Position numbers and translations under genes: made by a program. A stretch of DNA of 64,000 nucleotides from JAMXLO01 sp963850535. GTDB taxonomy: Bacteria > Pseudomonadota > Alphaproteobacteria > Acetobacterales > Acetobacteraceae. The notes beneath the pieces were generated by a model. The model was not told where the DNA came from, did not search any database, and saw only the letters and a program-made list of their open reading frames with translations. This document shows positions 1 through 8,512 of this stretch, one piece after another. The stretch is taken from NCBI GenBank assembly GCA_963850535.1, contig CAWKMC010000029.1, positions 1-64,000 of the forward strand, written 5' to 3'. Every line of letters starts with the position of its first letter. Position 1 is the stretch's first letter.

Positions 1-12
1 GGCTTTGGCCGT

Positions 13-1452
13 CTATGCGGCATAGGAAGCGGCATTTATCAACGCGTTGATTGTTGTGCGTGGCATTTTGATGATGTTCAGGTTGGGTATGGACGTTTCG
101 AAATTCTGGCCTCGCCACAGTTCCCGACGAACGGCAGCAATGGCATCGCTGAAAGTCGGGAGCGATTTGTGGTACCAACTGGCAGTGAGCGGAGTGAGCT
201 GACCTATCGCACAGAGCTCATTGGCCCACAGGGTGATCAGCGAGAACAGCCCGAGCAGAGCGGGCGTTGTTCTAGCGATCGCGGGATCTGACCATTGTCG
301 CTGAGTTTCAACTCCCAGATGGCGTCGGACCTCGGCAAACGTGACTTCAGTCGACCAGCGGCGAATGAACCAGCGGAGGATATCGAGCGGGTTTGCGTCG
401 AGATCAGTGCACAGGAATGCCTGCGGCTTGAATTCAGCGGCGACGTCGCGGACCAGCACGTAACGGATGGGCACCATGCGGCCGGGATGATGCCAGATGG
501 CGGTGGCGGAGACGATGTCGACCAGGCGCTCGCCCCGGCCATACCAGCCTGTTACCTTGAGGCGCTCCCAGCGTGTTTTCGGGTCGGCGAGGCGCGCGGC
601 CAAAGTGGGCTGACGGCGTCCGATGACTCGGGGACGTCCGATGGCGCTCGGGCGACGTCGCGCCGGTGGGTCGAAGAGCCGCGCGTCGAGACGCAGGCGG
701 GTGATCATGCAGATCCGCCGCCGCACCGCGTTGAGTAAATCAATCGCCGCATAGCTGCTGTCAGTGACGGCGATGATCTGCCGCCCTGGCAACCATCGCG
801 CGATCTGCAGCAAGGTCTGTCGACCCCAGTCGGTGAGCTTCTTGTGTCGCCGCTGGTGCTGTCGCGCGTATCGCTCGGAAGGAGCCAGGGCGGTTAGGAA
901 TGGCAGACCCCAGACGCGGCCAGCCCAAGGAATATGCGGCAGCAACATCACACAAAGCCAGCGCAGTCCGCTGGCTTTGACGAAGTGGCCGTGCGAGGAG
1001 CGTACCGGATCGCGGTAGATGCCACGCGCCTTGATCTTGCTCCCCCATCGTCGCTCAAGAGTGTCATCGAGACCGATTATGACAGGGCCATCGGGAACAA
1101 ACGTGCTGACCAAGAGTTGCAACAAACGGCCGGCGATCCGTCGGCTCGACCAGCTGTTGCGGTTCAGCACCCGATGATAGTTGGTGAAGCTCGCCCCCTG
1201 CTCCAGCCCCACGACACGAAGTGCCGCGGCAACGGTCCGCCGTCCGGGGCTGAGTATAGCGCCAGCGATCAGCACGAGGACGTGTCGCCAGGTCGGGTCC
1301 TGTAAAGCAATCGCCGAACGGCTGCAGCCAGACGGCCAGTCGGTTTGACATCCCGCGATCCGACCTGGCCTTCGTCCCCGACATTGATCCCCCGACTCGA
1401 TGTTCGGGGGAGACTCGACGCTGGTAAGTCGTCGGCAAATCCCTGCGGCCAT
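13..1452 (-). CDS. IS701/IS4-like DDE transposase
   Basis: Cut-and-paste DDE transposase. Family core begins near WRHVLVLIAGAIL and continues with TNYHRVLNR, the first catalytic Asp in VIIGLDDTLERR, a second acidic site around IIAVTDSSYAA, and the C-terminal RRWSTEVTF-x-E block (catalytic Glu) followed by LGVETQRQWSD. These are typical of IS701-type enzymes, whose N-terminal lead-in is about 45 residues. I therefore prefer the ATG at 1452; the frame stays open to a GTG at 1536, and the extra 28 residues look non-coding. The stop lies 12 bases from the window start, so the left end of the element is outside or at the edge and its terminal repeats cannot be defined. The protein looks full length, so the copy may be active. 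Family call is firm, subfamily is inference. Confidence 0.8.
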   Translation of the reverse strand: MAAGICRRLTSVESPPNIESGDQCRGRRPGRIAGCQTDWPSGCSRSAIALQDPTWRHVLVLIAGAILSPGRRTVAAALRVVGLEQGASFTNYHRVLNRNSWSSRRIAGRLLQLLVSTFVPDGPVIIGLDDTLERRWGSKIKARGIYRDPVRSSHGHFVKASGLRWLCVMLLPHIPWAGRVWGLPFLTALAPSERYARQHQRRHKKLTDWGRQTLLQIARWLPGRQIIAVTDSSYAAIDLLNAVRRRICMITRLRLDARLFDPPARRRPSAIGRPRVIGRRQPTLAARLADPKTRWERLKVTGWYGRGERLVDIVSATAIWHHPGRMVPIRYVLVRDVAAEFKPQAFLCTDLDANPLDILRWFIRRWSTEVTFAEVRRHLGVETQRQWSDPAIARTTPALLGLFSLITLWANELCAIGQLTPLTASWYHKSLPTFSDAIAAVRRELWRGQNFETSIPNLNIIKMPRTTINALINAASYAA

Positions 1453-1565
1453 CACAATCAATTCAACGCTGCCAAGAACCTCGCCGAGCCGGCACGACTC
1501 GATACTGCAGGCGTATCCTCCGCCCTTGACCGGCACACGGTGTTGAAACAGGCGGGGAGAAAACG

Positions 1566-2228
1566 ATGCCTTACACCGACGTAATGGATCGCTATCGCGG
1601 TCTTCGCGCGGTCAGTACCCATCATCACAGCGCCGCTCTCGGCTGTCTGGCCCGCCAAGCCATCCTCGAACAAGCCAAGCATCTCGGTCTGGCCTATGGC
1701 CAGACCCTTGTCGCCGACAGTGAGGAAGAGATGACACTGCTGTTCGATCTGGCAATCTACACCGCCAAGCGAGGGCGTTCACGTGCCATAGATCGCTATG
1801 CGAAGTCAGTGATGCTCCAGCCCGGCTCCGATGAAGCATTGACACTCGACGCAATGTGCCAAGCACGTTTCTCCCTCTGGCGGATTGAACGACGGCACGA
1901 GACCGCTGGTGTGATCGTCGCCGATTTGCTGCGCGACCGTGAAACGTGGTTGCTCGACCAAGGTCTCGCCCACAGCGCGAATCCCGGCATGACCGTCGCC
2001 AGCCGCCTTTGCTGGCCAGCCGAATTTGCTATGACCTGCGGCGTTATCGTGCCCGTCGATGTCGAATTGATCGAAGACGCCTTCTCCGACAGCACAGCCT
2101 GGCTATCACATGCCGATCCACAGAGGTTAGCGGACGATCCGCGGTTCGCTGCGGCAATTTATCGGAACGCAATCCAGACCGGAATCATGGAAAACGTCGT
2201 CTATCGGGAACCCGCCGTAGCCGACTGA
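1566..2228 (+). CDS. Uncharacterised protein between two insertion sequences
   Basis: 220-residue soluble protein with no signal peptide or membrane segment. I do not recognise a catalytic motif. It is largely helical by composition, with a central RFSLWRIERRHETAG stretch followed by VIVADLLRDRETWLLD and a C-terminal LIEDAF segment. I recall similar hypothetical proteins scattered in alphaproteobacteria, but cannot name a domain. The ATG follows a GGCGGGGAG purine tract about seven bases upstream, a good ribosome binding site. It sits between an IS701-like transposase and an IS5 element and ends 30 bases before the IS5 left end, so it may be a passenger or a survivor of local rearrangement. 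Real gene likely, function unknown. Confidence 0.6.
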   Translation: MPYTDVMDRYRGLRAVSTHHHSAALGCLARQAILEQAKHLGLAYGQTLVADSEEEMTLLFDLAIYTAKRGRSRAIDRYAKSVMLQPGSDEALTLDAMCQARFSLWRIERRHETAGVIVADLLRDRETWLLDQGLAHSANPGMTVASRLCWPAEFAMTCGVIVPVDVELIEDAFSDSTAWLSHADPQRLADDPRFAAAIYRNAIQTGIMENVVYREPAVAD

Positions 2229-2258
2229 CCTCCAAGAAATTGGCCAAAGTCCAGCTTA

Positions 2259-3195
2259 GAAGTCTGACTCATAATTCGATGGCTGCGGGAGACTGCCTGG
2301 CGATGCGGTGCGAGAGCAGCTTGACGCTGGCGATGAAGAGCCAAGCCTGTGCGCTTTCGATCGTTGCTTCGAAGTCCTTTGCGAGGCGCCGGTTTCGATT
2401 GAGCCAGGCGATGGTGCGCTCCACCACCCAGCGCCGTGGCAGTGGTTCGAAGCCGACGGCCGCCTCAGATCGCCTGACGATGTCGAGGGTCCACTGCCCC
2501 AGCTTGGCCAGTGCCTGGCGCAGCTTCTCTCCGGCGTAGCCGGCATCGGCAAAGACGTGCCGCAGCCAGGGGAACGCGCTGCGCATCGTCGCGAGCAGCA
2601 GTGGCGCGCCATCGCGGTCCTGGATGTCGGCGCGATGCACGATGGCGGCCACCATCAGCCCGATGCTATCGACCAGCAGATGCCGTTTGCGGCCATTGAT
2701 CTTCTTGCCGGCATCATAGCCACGCGGACCAGCCGCCTCGGTGGTCTTCACCGACTGGCTGTCGATAATGCCGGCGGACGGGCTCGCCTCACGCCCCTCC
2801 AACTCGCGCGTGCGCATCACCAGAGCGTGGTTGACGCGGCACCACGTGCCATCGTCCCGCCAGCGGTAGAAGTAGTACTGAACCGTGGTGAAAGGCGGGA
2901 AGTCCCGCGGCAGCATCCGCCAATGGCAGCCGCTCTGCGCGATATAGAAGATGGCATTCACCACCTTTCGCATCGCCGTCTCGCGTGGCCGACCCCGCTC
3001 GCTCGGCGCTGGCAGCAGCGGTTCGATCAGCGCCCACTCCTCGTCCGTCGTATTACTTGCATAGCGCAGCCCGTCGCGGCGATACTTCGGGCGAGTGATT
3101 TCAGTCCAGGCCATCGTCGAATCCGTCGTTGCTTCGCAACCACGACCGAATCACAGGTCACTGAAATCACTCAACAGATTTTTCGGTCAGCCTCT
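2259..3195 (-). mobile_element. IS5-family insertion sequence (IS427-like), complete
   Basis: The boundaries are proposed from sequence. The left terminus reads GAAGTCTGAC from 2259 and the right terminus, reverse-complemented, reads AGAGGCTGAC from 3195, an imperfect inverted repeat (7 of 10 matching, further partial matches inside). TA lies directly outside both ends (2257-2258 and 3196-3197), as expected for the 2-base target duplication of the IS427 group. The 937-base length is normal for the group. It carries one transposase gene on the minus strand. The ends are inferred by eye. Confidence 0.65.
2269..3114 (-). CDS. IS5-family transposase
   Basis: 281-residue DDE transposase, full length for the IS427 group and uninterrupted (many relatives need a frameshift between two reading frames). 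The N-terminal DUF4096-like region reads TTDEEWALIEPLLP and GCHWRMLPRDFPP. The catalytic acids are in GIIDSQSVKTTE (first Asp), HVFADAGYAG (second Asp) and RRWVVERTIAWLNRNRRL (Glu, the Y/W-R-E signature). The start ATG gives MAWTEITRPKYRRDGLRYAS, a common beginning. It fills nearly all of the 937-base element, leaving about 80 bases on the promoter side. Because both the reading frame and the ends are intact, the copy appears recently active. Confidence 0.93.
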   Translation of the reverse strand: MAWTEITRPKYRRDGLRYASNTTDEEWALIEPLLPAPSERGRPRETAMRKVVNAIFYIAQSGCHWRMLPRDFPPFTTVQYYFYRWRDDGTWCRVNHALVMRTRELEGREASPSAGIIDSQSVKTTEAAGPRGYDAGKKINGRKRHLLVDSIGLMVAAIVHRADIQDRDGAPLLLATMRSAFPWLRHVFADAGYAGEKLRQALAKLGQWTLDIVRRSEAAVGFEPLPRRWVVERTIAWLNRNRRLAKDFEATIESAQAWLFIASVKLLSHRIARQSPAAIEL

Positions 3196-3322
3196 TAAAC
3201 CAACGGCTTGCGTCATCCGTCGTTCGGTGAAAAAGCACTGTCCGCAGACAGGTCATACCAAAGTAGGGAATGATTGATTAATTTGTGTCACTTAGTGCTG
3301 TCCTAGCCCCACCTGACGGCAC

Positions 3323-4447
3323 ATGAGCGGAACGACCCAGATCACACTCTCGCCGATGATAAAGCCGGTCGAGTCGTTCCTCCCGGCCACTTTTCTTGAG
3401 CGTGGAGTTACAGTTCCGTTTACCAGCCCCCAGCTAAACGGGGCACGCGCCCGCCCAGGTGAGCGTGCCCCGCTCGAATTGATCATTCCAAACCCCTCCG
3501 GAGGTCGCGGCGTGTACATCCTGCCGCTGGAGGGCATTCACGACTTTTGTCCGCTGACCATCAACGATCGTCGGCTCACTGACGCGATCGCCAAGCTTCG
3601 CGGAGTGACACCCGACACCATTCGACATGTGGCGCGAGACGTTGCGGCTGAAGGGTTAGCCGGCCGTGGCGCGGTCGCCGCGGCGAAGCAGGCACAGAAG
3701 AACGATGAACTCGCCCGGATACAGGCGAATTTCGACCTGCTTATCAGTTTGGTTTTACAGACCGAGCGGAAAGGGGAGGAGCCCATCCCCGTCCAAAAAG
3801 CCCACCCCATCGAACTGGAACATCGCGGCCGGCGTGCTGTCGCACGAGTGGCCGCAAAATTGGGGTGCACACAAGACGGCGCGGCAGCTGCCCTGGAGCA
3901 GCTGGCGACTGTCTTTCAGGGAATTGGTGTTCGCAACGCCGCCCGCATTCCCCGGGAACTCGAAAACCTCACGTGCATCCGTCGAGATGTGACAAAGTTT
4001 TCGGAGACTGCCTCGGACAGCAAGGCTTCTGAAGCCCAACTTATCGCAGCTTCTGCGGACCTAACCATCACGCTGGGGACCGCTACTCTGGCCGACGCCC
4101 GTGCACTGGTGGACGACATCAGGACACTCATTAGGGATTGGGTCAGCAGTCCTGGGCCAACGATGCAACTTCTGGCTAGGCCTGACTGGCTCTTGGATGG
4201 CTGGAACCGCATATGCGCGTTGTGGTCTTCCGCGGCCAGTGCGGAAGATGCGGTCAGCGAAATGGCCGCGCTGGTACCGGTAATACCCCGGGAAGCAGAG
4301 ATGTGGTCAAGCTATCGCGTGGGCCACTTGATAGACGTGCCGCAATTTAGAAGGACGGTGGTTCGCCAATTGGAAGACTGGCGGACCGGCGTGACGGTCA
4401 CCGACCTGATAGCGCGGAATGAGTCCCTGTTTGAGCAATCGCTATGA
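3323..4447 (+). CDS. Uncharacterised protein, first gene of unknown three-gene set
   Basis: 374-residue protein with no recognised catalytic domain, signal peptide or membrane span. The N-terminal part (about residues 30-80) is beta-like with a Gly/Pro-rich IIPNPSGGRGVYILP segment. Residues 90-180 form a charged helical region rich in Ala, Lys and Gln (AAKQAQKNDELARIQ). The C-terminal half is helical with a RDWVSSPG turn. No good ribosome binding site precedes the ATG at 3323; the ATG at 3356 (MIKPVESFL) is an alternative. The stop overlaps the next start by ATGA, so the two genes are translationally coupled. Base composition is visibly less GC-rich than the housekeeping genes. It lies just beyond an IS5 copy. 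Function unknown. Confidence 0.7.
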   Translation: MSGTTQITLSPMIKPVESFLPATFLERGVTVPFTSPQLNGARARPGERAPLELIIPNPSGGRGVYILPLEGIHDFCPLTINDRRLTDAIAKLRGVTPDTIRHVARDVAAEGLAGRGAVAAAKQAQKNDELARIQANFDLLISLVLQTERKGEEPIPVQKAHPIELEHRGRRAVARVAAKLGCTQDGAAAALEQLATVFQGIGVRNAARIPRELENLTCIRRDVTKFSETASDSKASEAQLIAASADLTITLGTATLADARALVDDIRTLIRDWVSSPGPTMQLLARPDWLLDGWNRICALWSSAASAEDAVSEMAALVPVIPREAEMWSSYRVGHLIDVPQFRRTVVRQLEDWRTGVTVTDLIARNESLFEQSL

Positions 4448-5700
4448 CTTCCCTGCCGAAGGTGCCTGCTATGGACCCTGACCTGAGGGGTGCGACGATG
4501 CGTGGTCCGGAGTTGCGGCGGCTGCGAAGCGAGCTCACTGCTGCGGAAGATAGCAAGATCCATCTCGTGCTGGAGTTGGTTGATAGGCTCGAAGCACGCG
4601 GCGAGGCTGATAGCCTGATTGCACCCCTTAGAGGGCGCCTGGCGAAATTGAAGCCGAAACGCAAGCTGACCTTTGCTCGGCTACTATTCACGCCATTCAA
4701 CCCGGTAATAGTCGACACACCAGATTGGCGGCCAGATTCACCGGCAATTCCTCGAACTGCGCTGGCGCCTGTGGCACGCTACATACAGACCAAGCTTGAC
4801 AATGCAGACAGGTGCTTTCCACCGGACATGACCAATGACGATCTCGAGTTGGTTCTCGCACTTGGTCGGACGCTATGGCCATGCGCGGCCAAAGCAGTCG
4901 AAGATGCAAAAGTACCGCAGCAATGGAGGACTGAAACCGGGCTGAGAGATCAAGACTACACAGCGCTGAGCAACGCTTTTCGCGCTTTGTTCCCTCAGGT
5001 AGCGCCGCTGATCCAGCTAGCGATCGATGCGGGCAAAGGCATCGACCCGGAGCCTGAGCAACTGCTTGCCATGCTGCAAGCAATTGCACCAGCCGGGGCT
5101 CACGCTACCGCAATCTTTATTGCGATGGGTTTGGGTTGGCTTCCAAGCGCGAAGCTTTTCGTCAAGATTGCCGATGAATTTGCCAATACTCTCGGCAACT
5201 CATCCATTGCCAACCGCGCGGTAGAGTTCGTACTTTCGGAGATAGAGCAACCAACAGCTTACAAGGCTGGACTGACAACGGCTGTGGAAAAAATGCGGCG
5301 AGCGGCAGTCATGCTGGAGGACTTGGTTGACTCTTCACCGAACAAACCAGGTCGCCGAAACCGGATCGAGCAAGTGCGTCAATCGGTCGATAGCGTATGC
5401 CGGGAAAGCTTTGTCGCCGAGGTCGCAAATCAGTTGGTGGAGCCGTCCTCGGCCATCGCTACAGCAAATGATGAAGACGTCGAGGCTCTTGAGGACACCG
5501 CACGTGCCTTACGGAGGTTTGAGAGCGTGGCGAAGAAGTTTGGCGGAACCGAATTCTATGACCGGCATTTGCGGGGCGCGGCGCAGGCTTTGTCCCCACA
5601 GCGCGACGAGGACACTGCGGCACGCACAAGCCGGATACGGCTTATTGAAATCTTACGGGGTCCTGATGCAGCTGCCGCCGCTATGCAAGGCTCGCTATGA
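4444..5700 (+). CDS. Uncharacterised protein, second gene of unknown three-gene set
   Basis: 418-residue protein coupled by ATGA overlap to the upstream gene. Residues 20-65 are helical and charged, with a coiled-coil look (RRLRSELTAAEDSKIHLVLE). A conserved-looking block LKPKRKLTFARLLFTPFNP near residues 70-90 is followed by a Pro/Asp segment and then a long all-helical region. No nucleotide-binding loop, protease or nuclease signature is visible. A hydrophobic patch (AHATAIFIAMGLGW) near residue 220 is too short and isolated to be a clear membrane anchor. Less GC-rich than the core genes. It could be a scaffold or repeat-like adaptor, but this is a guess from composition only. Confidence 0.7.
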   Translation: MTSLPKVPAMDPDLRGATMRGPELRRLRSELTAAEDSKIHLVLELVDRLEARGEADSLIAPLRGRLAKLKPKRKLTFARLLFTPFNPVIVDTPDWRPDSPAIPRTALAPVARYIQTKLDNADRCFPPDMTNDDLELVLALGRTLWPCAAKAVEDAKVPQQWRTETGLRDQDYTALSNAFRALFPQVAPLIQLAIDAGKGIDPEPEQLLAMLQAIAPAGAHATAIFIAMGLGWLPSAKLFVKIADEFANTLGNSSIANRAVEFVLSEIEQPTAYKAGLTTAVEKMRRAAVMLEDLVDSSPNKPGRRNRIEQVRQSVDSVCRESFVAEVANQLVEPSSAIATANDEDVEALEDTARALRRFESVAKKFGGTEFYDRHLRGAAQALSPQRDEDTAARTSRIRLIEILRGPDAAAAAMQGSL

Positions 5701-5738
5701 AAGTCCTTGTATAGCAGCGCGATAATTGGGGCATTATC

Positions 5739-6158
5739 ATGCCAAAAGCAGGTCCGGCCATCCGGGAACGTCGAGAACTTACCTTCTATGAAGAAGGTAT
5801 TCTTTCAGCGATTACCTGCTCTCTCCGTAGTGCGGCTGCGTTTGGATTGCCTCCGGTACCCCCGCAATGGGTCCGATTGATCCCCGCTGAGGGCAAGGTG
5901 TGCGCCATCTATGGTTCGGGAGCGACCGCCAAATCGGTGATGATCGATGCCAAGCCACTCGGCGCGCTGTTGGTGTCATTTTGCATCCGGTCGAAGATCC
6001 CGATGCCAAAGGACACCGCCAAGGAGGTCCGTGTGGAGTCACAATGCGTCGTCCTCGCATTCACGATCGAGCACACGTACGCACCACCTCCACAGATCAA
6101 TGAGCCGACAGGTATCCAGAATTCTGAGGTTCGTTCCTGGGTCTGGGGCAGCCCGTAG
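5739..6158 (+). CDS. Uncharacterised small protein, third gene of unknown three-gene set
   Basis: 139-residue protein, 38 bases after the preceding gene on the same strand, so probably in one transcription unit. It reads as a compact alpha/beta domain: helix ELTFYEEGILSAITCSLRSA, then VRLIPAEGKVCAIYG, a hydrophobic helix LGALLVSFCIRSKIPMPK and a strand VRVESQCVVLAFTIE. No metal-binding or catalytic motif is apparent, and no signal peptide. The reading frame ends 114 bases before homoserine dehydrogenase, which has different base composition and a core function, so the accessory segment most likely ends here. Function unknown; co-expression with the two preceding genes is inferred from spacing. 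Confidence 0.65.
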   Translation: MPKAGPAIRERRELTFYEEGILSAITCSLRSAAAFGLPPVPPQWVRLIPAEGKVCAIYGSGATAKSVMIDAKPLGALLVSFCIRSKIPMPKDTAKEVRVESQCVVLAFTIEHTYAPPPQINEPTGIQNSEVRSWVWGSP

Positions 6159-6272
6159 AGTTCGCGCTGCGCGGGATTAAGGAGAGGTTCCCGCTCGACC
6201 TGTTGCAACCAAACGATGCCCGGACGAGCAGGCTTGACTTTCCTTGGTGCACCGGGCGGTAAATGCGTCCCT

Positions 6273-7565
6273 ATGACCCATCCTTTGTCTGTTGCTGTTG
6301 CTGGCCTGGGGACCGTGGGCGGCGGTGTGCTGAAGTTGCTGCGCGATAATGCCGGCGTGGTTGCGGCACGGGCCGGGCGACCGATTGCCGTGACCGCCGT
6401 GTCGGCGCGTGACCGGACGCGCGACCGCGGCGTGTCATTGTCAGGATTGCGCTGGTACGAAGACCCCGTCGCACTGGCCGCTGACCCGGCGGTGGACGTG
6501 GTGGTGGAACTGATCGGGGGATCGGGCGGTCCGGCACAAGAACTCGTGCAGGCGGCATTGGTCGCCGGCAAGCCTGTGGTGACTGCGAACAAGGCGATGC
6601 TGGCCATCCACGGCGCGGCACTTGCGCGCGAAGCGGAGGAGCGCGGTGTGCCGCTCGCATTCGAGGCGGCGGTGGCGGGCGGCATTCCGGTGATCAAAGC
6701 CCTGCGCGAGGGGCTTGCCGCCAATCGGATCACGCGCATCGCCGGCATTCTGAACGGCACCTGCAACTACATCCTGACGCAGATGCGCGAGCGCGGACGG
6801 GAGTTCGCGGAAGTGCTCGCCGATGCACAGCGGCTGGGCTACGCCGAAGCTGACCCGTCGTTCGACATCGATGGTGTGGATGCAGCGCACAAGCTGTCGA
6901 TCCTCGCCGCGCTGGCGTTCGGGCGGCCGGTCGCGTTCGATGCCGTGCATGTCGAGGGCATCCGCAACGTCTCGGCGCTCGACATCGCGTTCGCCAGCGA
7001 ACTCGGCTACCGCATCAAGCTTCTGGGAATCGCGCGACGCTCCGACGGCGGCATCGAGGCGCGCGTGCACCCCTGCATGGTCCCGGCCTCGGCGCCGATC
7101 GCGCGGGTGGATGGTGTGTTCAACGCGGTGGTGGCGGAGGGCGATTTCGTCGGCCGAGTCATGCTCGAAGGGCGGGGCGCAGGCGCAGGTCCGACCGCAT
7201 CGGCGGTCGTCGCCGACCTGATCGACATCGCACGCGGCCGCTTCACTCCGGTGTGGGGCGTCGGATCGACGGAGTTGTCGAACGCGCCGTCGGTGCCGAT
7301 GAGCGAGCACATCGGCGCCTATTATCTGCGACTGATGGTGGTGGACCGACCAGGCGTGATTGCCGACGTCACGGCGATATTGCGGGATCTCGGTATTTCG
7401 CTTGAGTTGATGCTGCAACGGGGCCGCGCGCCAGGCGAGGCAGTGCCCGTGGTATTGGTCACCCACGAGACCCAGGAGGCAGCAATGCGGGAAGCGCTGA
7501 ACCGCATTGCGGCGCTGAACGCTGTGCTGGAGTTGCCGACACTTATCCGCATCGAACCTGAGTGA
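6273..7565 (+). CDS. hom: Homoserine dehydrogenase
   Basis: Reduces aspartate semialdehyde to homoserine with NAD(P)H, the branch point to threonine, methionine and isoleucine; cytosolic. About 430 residues, the usual length of the monofunctional bacterial enzyme. The NAD(P) loop AVAGLGTVGGGVLKLL is at the N-terminus, the catalytic domain carries ILNGTCNYILTQM and YAEADPSFDIDGVDAAHKLS, and a C-terminal ACT domain begins near YLRLMVVDRPGVIADV, so feedback control by threonine is likely. The frame is open further upstream to 6216, but MTHPLSVAVAG at 6273 matches the family start. Its TGA overlaps the GTG start of the channel gene. Intact despite many frameshifts elsewhere in the window. Confidence 0.96.
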   Translation: MTHPLSVAVAGLGTVGGGVLKLLRDNAGVVAARAGRPIAVTAVSARDRTRDRGVSLSGLRWYEDPVALAADPAVDVVVELIGGSGGPAQELVQAALVAGKPVVTANKAMLAIHGAALAREAEERGVPLAFEAAVAGGIPVIKALREGLAANRITRIAGILNGTCNYILTQMRERGREFAEVLADAQRLGYAEADPSFDIDGVDAAHKLSILAALAFGRPVAFDAVHVEGIRNVSALDIAFASELGYRIKLLGIARRSDGGIEARVHPCMVPASAPIARVDGVFNAVVAEGDFVGRVMLEGRGAGAGPTASAVVADLIDIARGRFTPVWGVGSTELSNAPSVPMSEHIGAYYLRLMVVDRPGVIADVTAILRDLGISLELMLQRGRAPGEAVPVVLVTHETQEAAMREALNRIAALNAVLELPTLIRIEPE

Positions 7566-8185
7566 TCCAGCGCCTTTTTCGCACCGGGCAGGCGGAGACG
7601 AACCGGGTCGAGGCATTCTCTGACGGCGTGTTGGCAATCGTCATTACCCTGCTAGTACTCGAAATCACGCCTCCCGTCGTGCATGGTGGCGAGGCGGAAC
7701 TGTGGCTGGCGCTGCTGCACCTGTTGCCGGTGATCGGCGCCTGGGTGGTCAGCTTCCTGTTCGTCCTGGTGTTCTGGGTATCGCACCACTACCTGTTCGC
7801 CTCGCTCGCCAAGGTCGACCGTGGCGTGCTGTGGCTGAACGGGCTGTTTCTGCTGTGCATTTCCTTTACGCCGTTCCCGACGTCGTTGCAGGCGCGTTAT
7901 CCGGGTACGGTGCCAGCGGCCTTCCTGCTCAGCCTCGCGATGCTGCTGACCGCGTCCAGTTTCCTGCTGTTGCGCTGGTACGCGAGCATCCACGCTGGGT
8001 TGCTGAAGCCCGAGATCGGGCGGAGCGCCGCAATGATGGCGGTGCGCCGCAGCCTGTTCGCGCCCCTGCTGTATTTACTCGGAACGGTCGCGGCGTTCGC
8101 CACGCCGTGGCTGTCACTCATCATCCAGGTGATCGTGCCCCTCATGTTTATCGTGCCGCATCGGATGGAGCGGGAAGAGCCGTAG
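7562..8185 (+). CDS. TMEM175/DUF1211-family potassium channel
   Basis: 207-residue membrane protein. The diagnostic N-terminal motif RVEAFSDGVLAIVITLLVLE (FSDG-x-x-AI) is that of bacterial TMEM175, six-helix potassium-selective channels without the usual selectivity filter. Six hydrophobic stretches follow: residues about 18-38, 48-70, 80-100, 108-135, 160-180 and 185-200. The GTG start at 7562 overlaps the stop of hom in a GTGA junction, so its translation is probably coupled to homoserine dehydrogenase, although no metabolic link is known to me. Ion selectivity is from family knowledge, not visible here. Confidence 0.9.
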   Translation: MIQRLFRTGQAETNRVEAFSDGVLAIVITLLVLEITPPVVHGGEAELWLALLHLLPVIGAWVVSFLFVLVFWVSHHYLFASLAKVDRGVLWLNGLFLLCISFTPFPTSLQARYPGTVPAAFLLSLAMLLTASSFLLLRWYASIHAGLLKPEIGRSAAMMAVRRSLFAPLLYLLGTVAAFATPWLSLIIQVIVPLMFIVPHRMEREEP

Positions 8186-8222
8186 CCCGCCACCCGGGAA
8201 TGATGGGCGGCAGCGCGCGCCG

Positions 8223-8512
8223 GTGCTGATGGCGGAAGCGGGCACGAATGATAGGCGATGGTGCGACCAACGACGGGCGATTTCCGTGCCGACCGACAAG
8301 GACCTCGGACTGTGGGCGCTCCCGCCGGGCGAGTTGAAGCCACGCTCGCTCGGCGTGCTGCCGCCGTCGAGACGGCAGCTGACAGCGCAACTCACGCCGA
8401 GCACGCAACTGCTGGTGAGCCTGGAACCGAAGGGCGGATCGCCGACGGGACACCGACCGGACTGGTGTTGTATGGTGGATGGTTGACGATGGTGGAGTCG
8501 CCGCCGGGTTAG
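8223..8512 (+). pseudogene. Remnant of RskA-type anti-sigma factor (C-terminal part)
   Basis: The stretch between the channel gene and the acetyltransferase encodes the tail of an anti-sigma-K (RskA) domain in two frames. One frame gives LGLWALPPGELKPRSLGVLP, then QLLVSLEPKGGSPTG. Near 8450 the frame shifts and continues as GTPTGLVLYGGWLTMV before a stop at 8510-8512. The order LWALP, SLGVL, VSLEP-GGSPTG, TGPVLY is the hallmark of the RskA C-terminal periplasmic domain. The N-terminal zinc-binding and membrane portions and any ECF sigma gene are absent, so this is a decayed 3' fragment. Recognition is by motif memory only. Confidence 0.6.
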
